This document shows, piece by piece, positions 1 to 5,975 of a DNA stretch of 8,999 nucleotides. The DNA comes from Chloroflexaceae bacterium (GTDB lineage: Bacteria > Chloroflexota > Chloroflexia > Chloroflexales > Chloroflexaceae), in contig JAOACN010000362.1 of assembly GCA_026417815.1 (NCBI GenBank), positions 1 through 8,999 of the forward strand, given 5' to 3'. The notes beneath the pieces are model-generated. The model saw only the letters and a list, made by a program, of their open reading frames with translations, did no database searches and was not told the DNA's origin. Position 1 is the first letter of the stretch. Every line of letters starts with the position of its first letter. A program made the translations under genes and the position numbers.

Positions 1-265
1 CATCTGAGCTCTGCGTCATGGCCGTGGGCATGAGGATGGGCACCTGTGAGAACTCACGCACCCTGGTGCAGGCCTCCAGGCCGTCCATCTCGGGCATCAT
101 AACGTCGAGGATGACCATATCGGGCCGCTGTTCGCGCACCCCCTGCACGCACTCAACACCATTCGATGCCTGAATGACGGCATATCCCTCATGCTCCAGA
201 TTAATGCGAATCAGCTCGCGAAGACCCTCGTCATCATCAACTACCAGAATGGTGCGCTGATCCAT
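1..265 (-). CDS. Response regulator receiver domain protein (3' part cut by window edge)
   Basis: The first 88 codons encode a CheY-like receiver domain: the strand start ILVVDDD, with the acidic metal-binding pair, lies at residues 6-12, and the phospho-acceptor aspartate is in VILDVMMPEMDG. The conserved Thr lies in an unusual ILMPTAMTQ (commonly ILMLTA). The conserved lysine and any output domain lie beyond the left edge, so the target cannot be told. I chose the ATG at 265 because GCGAGGCGAACAG, with a GAGG, precedes it. An in-frame ATG at 280 overlaps the stop of the upstream thioredoxin gene (TAATG), so MRGEQ could be added at the N-terminus. Either way the two genes should be co-transcribed and probably translationally coupled. 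Receiver-domain identity is sure; the role is unknown. Confidence 0.9.
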   Translation of the reverse strand, partial: MDQRTILVVDDDEGLRELIRINLEHEGYAVIQASNGVECVQGVREQRPDMVILDVMMPEMDGLEACTRVREFSQVPILMPTAMTQSSD

Positions 266-279
266 CTGTTCGCCTCGCA

Positions 280-1116
280 TTACGTCGGCGAACGCCCCGC
301 CGTTTCGCCGCGTATCCGGATAAACGTGGCACGCACGTCGGTAAGGGTCAACTCACCGATGTGCACGTAGCGAATGGTGCCCTCCGGGTCAATGAAGAAG
401 CTGGTCGGCAGTGGAAACACCCGGTAGTCGTTGGTAATCGAGCCATCACGATCCAGCGCGATGGGGTAGGTCACGCCGAACTGGCTCAAAAATGCTTCGA
501 TTTGCGCTTCACTGCGGCCCTGCAGTTGCTCATCATCGGTCAGATTGATGCCGATTACGGCCAGCCCTTCGCTGCCAAGTTGCTCATGAGCGGCTTGCAG
601 CGCGGGCAGTTCACGTTTGCACGGCTCGCACCAGGTGCCCCAGAAGTTTAGCAACACCACCTGCCCGCGATAATCTTCCAGACGCACCGTTCCGCCGTCG
701 AGCGCGGGGGCCGCAAACAGCGGGGCGGGCCGGTTCATCTCGCTCATGGCCTGGCCCCGGGGCGCGTCGTTCTGGCCGGTTAACACCCAGAACAGCGCGA
801 TCAACCCCACGGCAACCAGCGCGCCCGCGATGGCAAAGGCCCGTTCGCGCGGCGTCAACCCGCGCTGCGGCGCTTTTCCGGGGGTCTGTTTGGCCGACAG
901 GCTGCTGTCGTACTGGCGACGCCGCTCCGGATCGCCCAGGATGCGATAGGCCCGCTCAAGCTCCGCGTTGCGCTGGGCTGCTACCTGCTGCAACTCCGGG
1001 TCCAGTTCGGCTATCTGCTCGGGGGCGTAGCGCATCCGCTGCTGGGCATAGGCTCGTTCGATGGCCTCCTGGCTCGCATCGGGGTCAACGCCCAGGAGCG
1101 CATAGAGCGTGGACAT
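280..1116 (-). CDS. Membrane-anchored J-like/thioredoxin fusion, CcmG/ResA-like thiol reductase
   Basis: This 278-residue protein has three parts. Residues 1-70 match a J domain (LYALLGVDPDAS, then ERAYRILGDPERRRQYD), but the HPD catalytic motif is replaced by APE after RY at 29-30. Residues 93-113 form one membrane helix. Residues 128-270 are a TlpA/ResA/CcmG-type thioredoxin fold with WCEPC at 162-166 and the cis-proline at P237 (PLPTSFFID). The J-like part should face the cytoplasm and the redox part the outside. Family knowledge and the ccm context suggest it reduces apocytochrome CxxCH cysteines before haem attachment. It is longer than ordinary CcmG (about 180 residues) because of the N-terminal fusion. 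An extended -10 promoter lies 25 bases upstream, and its stop overlaps a possible start of the response regulator. Loss of HPD argues against classical DnaK stimulation. The thioredoxin call is firm; the exact substrate is inferred. Confidence 0.93.
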   Translation of the reverse strand: MSTLYALLGVDPDASQEAIERAYAQQRMRYAPEQIAELDPELQQVAAQRNAELERAYRILGDPERRRQYDSSLSAKQTPGKAPQRGLTPRERAFAIAGALVAVGLIALFWVLTGQNDAPRGQAMSEMNRPAPLFAAPALDGGTVRLEDYRGQVVLLNFWGTWCEPCKRELPALQAAHEQLGSEGLAVIGINLTDDEQLQGRSEAQIEAFLSQFGVTYPIALDRDGSITNDYRVFPLPTSFFIDPEGTIRYVHIGELTLTDVRATFIRIRGETAGRSPT

Positions 1117-1138
1117 GGCTGCTTTCTCTCAATCGTTC

Positions 1139-1152
1139 GTATTGTAGCACAG
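1139..1152 (-). promoter_or_regulatory. Extended -10 promoter of the J-like/thioredoxin gene
   Basis: On the minus strand this reads CTGTGCTACAATAC, giving an extended -10 (TGC-TACAAT). The predicted start of transcription is near 1134, leaving a leader of about 18 bases before the ATG at 1116. No good -35 box is visible, as expected for an extended -10 promoter. The same 14 bases occur upstream of ccmA, which is the main support. Confidence 0.55.
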
Positions 1153-1154
1153 GT

Positions 1155-1190
1155 TTTAACTTTGTGGGTTAAGAATGGTTGAAAGTTAAA
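1155..1190. repeat. 9-base inverted repeat upstream of the -10 (possible operator)
   Basis: TTTAACTTT (1155-1163) and AAAGTTAAA (1182-1190) are perfect inverted arms around an 18-base spacer. One arm falls in the -10/-35 spacer and the other near -50 of the promoter. The A+T-rich symmetry would suit a dimeric regulator, but it could also be chance or a weak transcript stem. Confidence 0.35.
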
Positions 1191-1217
1191 GGCGTATAAA
1201 CTTCTGCCCGACCGTCC

Positions 1218-1234
1218 GGGTGCAAACAGCACCC
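1218..1234. repeat. Small hairpin GGGTGC-AAACA-GCACCC
   Basis: A perfect 6-base stem with a 5-base loop lies in the repeat-rich part of the gap. Flanking ACCCTCCCGAGCCCC resembles the G-rich repeat family (complement) seen in other gaps. No T-run follows, so it is not called a terminator. Confidence 0.5.
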
Positions 1235-1260
1235 TCCCGAGCCCCTCTGTTTCGTCTGGA

Positions 1261-1293
1261 GGGGAATGGGGAAACCGGGTGTCCCCGTTCCCC
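1261..1293. repeat. Intergenic palindromic repeat, GGGGAA type
   Basis: GGGGAATGGGGA (1261-1272) pairs with TCCCCGTTCCCC (1282-1293), 11 of 12 bases, around a 9-base loop containing AACCGGG. The core GGGGAAACCGGG recurs at 5159 and 5229, and as its complement half at 8219, always between genes. Confidence 0.65.
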
Positions 1294-1325
1294 GCCATGA
1301 AGCGCACCCCCCCGGGTTGCGCGCG

Positions 1326-1356
1326 GGGTCCGGCCAGGCGCAGCCCTCCCGGACCC
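1326..1356. repeat. Hairpin just after the TPR gene, inverted copy of the G-rich repeat
   Basis: GGGTCCGG (1326-1333) and CCGGACCC (1349-1356) form a perfect 8-base stem 13 bases past the stop of the TPR gene. Read on the minus strand, the right half and loop match the plus strand at about 2563-2582 in 18 of 20 bases, so this is an inverted copy of the same repeat. It may protect or end the transcript, but no U-run follows. Confidence 0.6.
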
Positions 1357-1368
1357 GCCCGTCTGTAC

Positions 1369-2463
1369 CTAGCGCGAATACTCGGCCACCAGTTGCCGCG
1401 CCTGCATCACCAGCCCCGGTTCCGCGCCGGGCAGCACGATGAGTTGCTGCCACTGTTCGAGGGCCTGGGCGACCTGTGGCGGGTCGCTGAAGGCCAGGCA
1501 CAGGCCCTTGCTCAACAGGGCGCGAGCGGCCTCGGGGTCGTCGCGCAGGGCGCGTTCGGCTTCGGCCAGCCCTTCGCGCACGTAGTTCTGGTCGTTGGTG
1601 TCCTTGCCGTAGAAGCACAGGCTCGCCGCCAGGTCGGCCCGCGCCACCGGGTCGGTAGGCGCCAGTTCGGTCGCTTTGCGGTAGGCGTCGGCGGCCTCCA
1701 GCCAGCGCGGTAGCCGTTCGATATAGATGTTCTGCAGGTTCTGGTCGCCGCTCGCCAGCCGTTCGCGCACCACCACCACGCTGTCGTAGAGGGCATTGCC
1801 CAGTTCGATCCAGGCGTTCGGGTTCTCCGGCGCTCGCCGGGCCACCTGCCGCGCCGCGACGATCTGCCCTTCGAACTGGTTGATGATCGCCATCATATCG
1901 GGTGTAGGCGCCGCGGCGCTTACCAGCGCGCCCGTGCCCGCTTGCTGCGGCCCGCCTACCGGGGCGGCCCCTGGGGGCAGGCTGTAGACGGTCGTCACCA
2001 GGGTGACCAGCACGATGGCGAAGACCGCAACGGCGACGATCAGCGTCGGGGCGAGCCAGACGGGGAGCGCGCCACGCCGGGTTGCGCGCCCGCTCCGACG
2101 GGGGGCGCTGCCGGACCGCAGCGTCGGCTGGGCGTTAAAGCCCGGCGGGCGCTCCTGCCCGCGGGCGGGGGGCAGGGGGCGGTAGTCAAGTGCCTCCTCG
2201 CCTGTCGCGGCGCGCTCCTCCGCCAGCGCTGCCTGGCGGGCGGCCAGTTCCTCGTCGTAACGGCGCCGGCGCTCCGGGTCGCTCAGAACGAGATACGCGC
2301 GCTCAATCTCATCCCGGCGACGGCGGGCCAGTTCCTGGAGTTCCTCGGCGCTGCCTTCGAGGCGGGCCGGGTCGTAACGCTCGCGCAGGCGCGCATAGGC
2401 CGCCTGGATCGTTTCGACATCGGCGCGGGGATGCACCTGCAGGGTCTCGTAGTGGTCTTGCAT
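1369..2463 (-). CDS. Membrane protein with degenerate J domain and TPR-like repeats (CcmI-like position)
   Basis: The 364-residue protein begins with a J-like domain (HYETLQVHPRADVETIQAAY, then ERAYLVLSDPERRRRYD; residues 1-72). The HPD triad is absent: RYDPAR stands where YHPD is expected. A basic, proline-rich linker (about 95-132) leads to one membrane helix (about 134-158). The C-terminal half (about 195-360) is helical with TPR-like repeats, best seen at WLEAADAYRKATELAPTDPVARADLAASL (250-282, given here as key pattern W, Y, A, P) and the next repeat around 297-330. This layout should put the TPR part outside the cytoplasm. In proteobacterial Ccm systems a membrane-anchored TPR protein (CcmI/CycH, NrfG) holds apocytochrome tails, and the position after ccmF fits that role. 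The function is inferred from context and fold only. Its J-like domain is clearly related to that of the next gene. Confidence 0.88.
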   Translation of the reverse strand: MQDHYETLQVHPRADVETIQAAYARLRERYDPARLEGSAEELQELARRRRDEIERAYLVLSDPERRRRYDEELAARQAALAEERAATGEEALDYRPLPPARGQERPPGFNAQPTLRSGSAPRRSGRATRRGALPVWLAPTLIVAVAVFAIVLVTLVTTVYSLPPGAAPVGGPQQAGTGALVSAAAPTPDMMAIINQFEGQIVAARQVARRAPENPNAWIELGNALYDSVVVVRERLASGDQNLQNIYIERLPRWLEAADAYRKATELAPTDPVARADLAASLCFYGKDTNDQNYVREGLAEAERALRDDPEAARALLSKGLCLAFSDPPQVAQALEQWQQLIVLPGAEPGLVMQARQLVAEYSR

Positions 2464-2679
2464 GGCTCACGTACCCGGTCGGGTTATGCAATCAGGGGAG
2501 ATCGGGAGGGTCCGGGAACGTCTGGCCCTCCCGGGGTGTGCCCGCGCCCCGCCCTCCGGGAGGGTCCGGGAGGGCTATGCCCTCAGGGAGTTTCCCCATT
2601 TCCTGCCCGATGGGAGGATCTGGGAGGGTGTGGCCCTCCCAGGAAAACGCATCGTCTGGCCGGCGCGGCCGTGTGGCGC
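2464..2679. repeat. Intergenic G-rich repeat array, three copies at 54-base period
   Basis: Three imperfect head-to-tail units start at 2504, 2558 and 2612, exactly 54 bases apart. Each opens with GGGAGG(G/A)TC(C/T)GGGA and continues to a CCCTC(CC) complement, so each can fold on itself. Unit 2 opens with GGGAGGGTCCGGGAGGG, a canonical four-run G-quadruplex pattern on the plus strand (the template strand for these genes). No gene is supported in this gap. The start of the TPR gene at 2463 has only a weak ribosome site. Confidence 0.7.
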
Positions 2680-5085
2680 CTAACGCCCCGCGCCCCGCGG
2701 TCCCGTCCGCAGGCCAAACGCCGGCAGGCCCTTCGGCAGGCGCGCGCGCAGGCCGGCCAGCCTGGCCTGGCCCTCCAGGTAGCGGCGCACCAGGGCGATC
2801 AGGCCCCCCAGAATGCCCACGCTTACCCCGACCCAGACCAGCACCACCAGCGGCTTGACGCTCACCGCAATCACGCCCTTGGCCGGCACAACTGGCAGAT
2901 CGTCCAGACCGGGGCCGCTGCCCTGCAGCATCACCCGCCGGGTGTTGGGATCGAGCGACACGAGGGTAAGCTGCCGTCCCTCCGCGCCGGGAAGGGCCAC
3001 TGGCACGTACTCGAGCTGTTGCTGGCCGCTGTTCGGGTCGGTCACCACCTGCACATACGGCTCCACCTCGCTCTCGGCGCCCTCGTAGAGCACCCTGACG
3101 CGCGCGCCCACGCGCAGGTCGCCGCTTCCCGACATCATCGCCTCGCGGTCAATGTTGAAGCCGAGGAAGGTCAGCGTGTATGGCCCCATGGTCGCCGAGT
3201 CATTCTGGCTCAGGACGGGGCGGGCCTCGTCCCGCTCGGGGTCGTAGCCAGCGGGGGAGATATACAGGTCGTGCCAGAAGAAGCTGTGAATCGACGGCGT
3301 GGTCATCGTCGCGCCCATGCGCTGGTTCTCGTAGAGGTAGGGCCGCGCGCTGAAGGACGTCCGGCCATCGCTCACCGTGAAGTCGAGCACGCCGTGCTGC
3401 TGTTCATCGAGTTTATAGCCGTTAAAGATGAACTCATAGCCGAAGAGTTTCGCGCTCTCGCCGGGGGCCAGGGTCAGGCGCGTCTCGGGGGTGGCGTAGG
3501 CGCTGGAGGCGACAACGCCGATGAGCATAATGGCGAAGCCGACATGGGCCAGATAGCCGCCGATGCGCAACCAGCCGCTTTTAAGCGTGCGGGCGATCAT
3601 CACCAGGTTCGTGCCCACGGCGAAGGTTCCACCGGCGACGTAGAAGAGCGCCAGCGGCTCGCGCACGCTGATGAGCATGGCCGCGATGGTGGCCGCCACG
3701 GCCGCCACGGCGGGCCAGCGCAGCGCCCGCAGCAGATGGCGCATGTTCGTGTCGCGCCAGCCCAGCAGCGGCCCGATCGTCATCAGCGCCACAATCACCA
3801 CCCCCAGGGGCGGCGTGGTCTGCTGGTAGAAGCTGGGGGCCAGACTGAAGCGCCCGTCTTCGAAGGGCCGGGCCTGCGGGTTCATCAGCGTCCCGTCGTC
3901 AAGCTCGAAGACCGACCCCATCCAGCCCTGGAGGGTATGACCGACGCCTGGAATGGCCGAGATCACCGGCATCGAGGTGCCGATGCCCACCAGCAGCGCG
4001 ACCACTGCCAGCGACAGCATGGCCAGCACGAAGAAGCTGTCGCGCGAGAAGAATCTGTCGCTCAACGGGCGCGAGGGGACGTCGCGCCAGCGCCAGATCA
4101 GCACCCCGGCCGCCCCGAGTGTGAGCAGCACCAGGAAGGCTACCAGGCCCTCGAAGATCCCCTCGGCCACGAACGAGTGCACCGAGAAGTTGGCGTAGAC
4201 CCCGCTGCGGGTAAGGAAGGTGGCGTAGAAGACCAGGGGGTAGAGCGCCAGGGCCAGGAGCAGGTTGGTTTTCCGCAGGGCGCCCTGGGAACGCTGTAAT
4301 ACCATGCCGTGCATCAGCGCCGTCAGGATGAGCCAGGGCACCAGCGACGAGTTCTCCACCGGGTCCCAGCCCCAGTAGCCGCCCCAGCCGAGGGTTTCGT
4401 AGGCCCAGTAGCCGCCCAGCAGCAAGGCAAGGCCCAGGAAGGCCCAGGCGGCAATGGTCCACGGCAGGGCGCGGGCCACCCAGGTGTCGTAGTCGCGGCG
4501 GATCAGCCCGCCGACGGCAAAGGCGAAGGGCACGGTACTGAGCGCATAGCCGACGAAGAGCACCGGCGGGTGGATGATCATCCAGAAGTTGTGCAACAGC
4601 GGGTTCAGCCCGCGCCCGTCGGTGGGGGTCAGGGGCAGATTGGTGGAAGGATCGAGGAGCGGTTTGAACGGATTAAGGACCAGAACGAAGACCAGCAGCA
4701 CCGCCTGCACGAACATTACCACGGCGAGCACATACGGCTCGAAGTGCCTGCTTCGGCGCACCAGCAGGGTCGAGGCGATGCTGCCCCACAGCACCCAGAT
4801 GAGGAAACTGCCAGGTTGCCCGGCCCAGCTCGCGGCGATGCTGAAGAAGAAGTCCAGGTCGCGCGAACTGTAGTTATTGACATACTCGATGTCGAAGCGG
4901 CGGGCGAGGAACAGGCTGATCAGCAGCGTCCAGGTCATCAGCACGGCGCCGAGGGTGGCATAGACGCCAAAGCGCCCGTAGTACAGCGCAGCCTGATTGC
5001 CCCGGGGCGTCACGGCGTAACTGCCAACGGCCAGCAGAGCCATCGCAATCGCGGTGACGATCAGAAACGTGCCAAGGAGGTACAT
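2680..5085 (-). CDS. ccmF: Cytochrome c haem ligase CcmF
   Basis: This is a polytopic membrane protein of 801 residues that attaches haem to apocytochromes on the outer face of the membrane. The tryptophan-rich haem-handling motif is at 234-241 (WGGYWGWD) and runs into DPVENSSLVPWL. The four histidines known as haem ligands in E. coli CcmF have clear counterparts: H172 (IHPP), H259 (ALMH), H303 (SVHSF) and H514 (AHVGF). FYQQTTPPLG at 419-428 is another family signature. Most of the rest is membrane helix, ending with a helix near 742-766 and a basic cytoplasmic tail. It is longer than typical CcmF (about 650), mainly because the extracytoplasmic segment between the last two helices (about 530-740) is large. 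The ATG at 5085 directly begins the first helix; no strong ribosome site precedes it. G-rich repeats flank it on both sides. Confidence 0.97.
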   Translation of the reverse strand: MYLLGTFLIVTAIAMALLAVGSYAVTPRGNQAALYYGRFGVYATLGAVLMTWTLLISLFLARRFDIEYVNNYSSRDLDFFFSIAASWAGQPGSFLIWVLWGSIASTLLVRRSRHFEPYVLAVVMFVQAVLLVFVLVLNPFKPLLDPSTNLPLTPTDGRGLNPLLHNFWMIIHPPVLFVGYALSTVPFAFAVGGLIRRDYDTWVARALPWTIAAWAFLGLALLLGGYWAYETLGWGGYWGWDPVENSSLVPWLILTALMHGMVLQRSQGALRKTNLLLALALYPLVFYATFLTRSGVYANFSVHSFVAEGIFEGLVAFLVLLTLGAAGVLIWRWRDVPSRPLSDRFFSRDSFFVLAMLSLAVVALLVGIGTSMPVISAIPGVGHTLQGWMGSVFELDDGTLMNPQARPFEDGRFSLAPSFYQQTTPPLGVVIVALMTIGPLLGWRDTNMRHLLRALRWPAVAAVAATIAAMLISVREPLALFYVAGGTFAVGTNLVMIARTLKSGWLRIGGYLAHVGFAIMLIGVVASSAYATPETRLTLAPGESAKLFGYEFIFNGYKLDEQQHGVLDFTVSDGRTSFSARPYLYENQRMGATMTTPSIHSFFWHDLYISPAGYDPERDEARPVLSQNDSATMGPYTLTFLGFNIDREAMMSGSGDLRVGARVRVLYEGAESEVEPYVQVVTDPNSGQQQLEYVPVALPGAEGRQLTLVSLDPNTRRVMLQGSGPGLDDLPVVPAKGVIAVSVKPLVVLVWVGVSVGILGGLIALVRRYLEGQARLAGLRARLPKGLPAFGLRTGPRGAGR

Positions 5086-5282
5086 GGGGAGCTTTCTAGT
5101 CCGACTACGGGTTCCAGGAGGGTCTGACCCTCCCGGACCCTCCTGTGGCGAGGAGCGCGGGGAAACCTGGGTTCCCCGAACCCCTCGAACTGGCCAGGGT
5201 CACGTTACAAACCCATGGACAGGAGCGTGGGGAAACCGGTTTCCCCACACCCGTCAACGGCAACGAAGGGGATGAACCCTGT
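5086..5282. repeat. Intergenic G-rich palindromic repeats between ccmE and ccmF
   Basis: No gene is supported. Two related units begin AGGAGCG(C/T)GGGGAAACC at 5151 and 5221, 70 bases apart. The second contains a perfect 22-base palindrome (5227-5248) with core GGGGAAACCGGTTTCCCC; the first is an imperfect version (5159-5177). A further stem, GGAGGGTC...GACCCTCC, lies near 5117-5135 and resembles the GGGAGGGTCC units at 2504-2640. The perfect palindrome lies about 35 bases past the ccmE stop. Confidence 0.7.
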
Positions 5283-5696
5283 CTAACGGCCCATCTGCTC
5301 CTGGTACTTCGACGGGCACTTGACCAGCAGATCATCGGCCATGAAGGCCTGCTCGGCGGGATCGTAGCGGCCAATGGCCACGATGCTGATGGCCTGTTCG
5401 AAGTTCGCCGGGCGCGGGTCATCGGAGATGACCTTGATAAGCTTTCCCCGCTCATCCTGGAGCATGAACGTAAAGCGGCCCGCCGCGTCGTACTCGCCGG
5501 TACTGCCGAGGAACCCGGCCAGTTGCACGCTGCGCGTGGCGGCCATGGCCTCGTCCACGCTCTGGGTATACGAGCGGAAGCCGCTCTGGAAGCCGAAGAT
5601 CCCGTACACAACGGCGATGAGAATAATACCGAGGCCCACCATGTGCAGGGGCCTGATCGGCATCCTGCGCCGCGAGACCGAAGTTGCGGTTGCCAT
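5283..5696 (-). CDS. ccmE: Haem chaperone CcmE, Cys-type (CxxxY) variant
   Basis: CcmE takes haem from CcmC and carries it to CcmF outside the membrane. With the ATG at 5696 the protein has 137 residues: an arginine-rich cytoplasmic start, one membrane helix (about 18-37) and a small OB-fold-like domain with LAGFLGSTGEYD, FTFMLQDERGK and IVAIGRYDP. The haem-binding motif at the C-terminus reads KCPSKY, so Cys127 and Tyr131 stand where classical CcmE has His and Tyr (HxxxY). CxxxY CcmE is known from Desulfovibrio and archaea, where it goes with loss of CcmH. I chose the ATG at 5696 because GGAAAG lies 7 bases upstream. A GTG at 5711 in the same frame would add five residues but abuts a hairpin and lacks a ribosome site. 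The family call is firm. Confidence 0.94.
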   Translation of the reverse strand: MATATSVSRRRMPIRPLHMVGLGIILIAVVYGIFGFQSGFRSYTQSVDEAMAATRSVQLAGFLGSTGEYDAAGRFTFMLQDERGKLIKVISDDPRPANFEQAISIVAIGRYDPAEQAFMADDLLVKCPSKYQEQMGR

Positions 5697-5715
5697 AGGC
5701 ACACTTTCCACACCA

Positions 5716-5732
5716 GGGGGCGCGGCGCCCCC
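5716..5732. repeat. Intercistronic hairpin between ccmD and ccmE
   Basis: GGGGGCG (5716-5722) and CGCCCCC (5726-5732) form a perfect 7-base stem with a 3-base loop in the 39-base gap between ccmD and ccmE. On the transcript it sits just before the GGAAAG ribosome site, so it may affect ccmE translation or mark a processing site. Confidence 0.5.
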
Positions 5733-5735
5733 GCA

Positions 5736-5975
5736 TTACCCTCGACTCGACTGTTCGACCGGCTCGCCTTCGGACCGGCCAACGCGGGTAACGCTGGCGC
5801 GCGGCGCGTCGCCCTCACCGAGGGGCCGCTGCTCACGCTCGCGTTGCAATTCGCGCTTGAGGGCGCGCGCCTGCGCGTCAATCCGCCACAGGTACACGAA
5901 GATGCCGATCCATACCGACAGGGCCACGGCCATGGCCACATAGATCGCCGTGCCCGCTTCAAGTAAACCGTTCAT
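5736..5975 (-). CDS. ccmD: Small membrane protein CcmD
   Basis: This 79-residue protein opens with a short outer segment and one membrane helix (about 8-30, YVAMAVALSVWIGIFVYLW), followed by a highly charged helix (RALKRELQREREQ) and a polar tail. That is the CcmD pattern: a short bitopic helper that joins the CcmABC complex and helps release haem-loaded CcmE. Identity rests on position between ccmC and ccmE and on the YxxxLWRIDAQARALKREL-like stretch after the helix. The ATG at 5975 overlaps the ccmC stop (ATGA), with GGGGGA about 8 bases before it, so translation is likely coupled. A longer reading from 6008 would lie inside ccmC and is not favoured. The tail is longer than in many CcmD proteins. 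Confidence 0.82.
   Translation of the reverse strand: MNGLLEAGTAIYVAMAVALSVWIGIFVYLWRIDAQARALKRELQREREQRPLGEGDAPRASVTRVGRSEGEPVEQSSRG

Larger units (their letters stand above)
1117..1368. other. Intergenic region with promoter, inverted repeats and hairpins
   Basis: No gene is supported here. From the right, the downstream flank of the TPR gene holds a hairpin (1326-1356), then a large GGGGAA-type hairpin (1261-1293) and a small one (1218-1234). Next comes an A+T-rich patch with a 9-base inverted repeat (1155-1190) and the promoter of the thioredoxin gene (1139-1152). The sharp change from G-rich repeats to A+T-rich DNA marks the boundary between the TPR unit and the thioredoxin/response-regulator unit. 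Confidence 0.7.

Noticed and set aside
2504..2665. CRISPR array
   Set aside because: Only three units, strongly diverged, with repeat-like similarity across the whole period rather than identical repeats with unique spacers, and no cas genes.
1942..4299. Long plus-strand open frame of 785 codons
   Set aside because: It runs antisense to the TPR gene and ccmF, has low-complexity His/Arg/Gly/Gln-rich content and no domain; a by-product of high GC.
4309..5127. Plus-strand open frame opposite ccmF
   Set aside because: Antisense to a certain ccmF with a biased, hydrophilic composition and no recognisable motif.
5227..5248. Intrinsic terminator after ccmE
   Set aside because: The palindrome is strong, but no U-run follows on the minus strand, and the same motif occurs in other gaps, so it is listed as a repeat.
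5105..5962. Minus-strand open frame of 285 codons across ccmE and ccmD
   Set aside because: It overlaps ccmE and ccmD in another frame, is Arg/Ser/Pro-rich and crosses the intergenic repeats.
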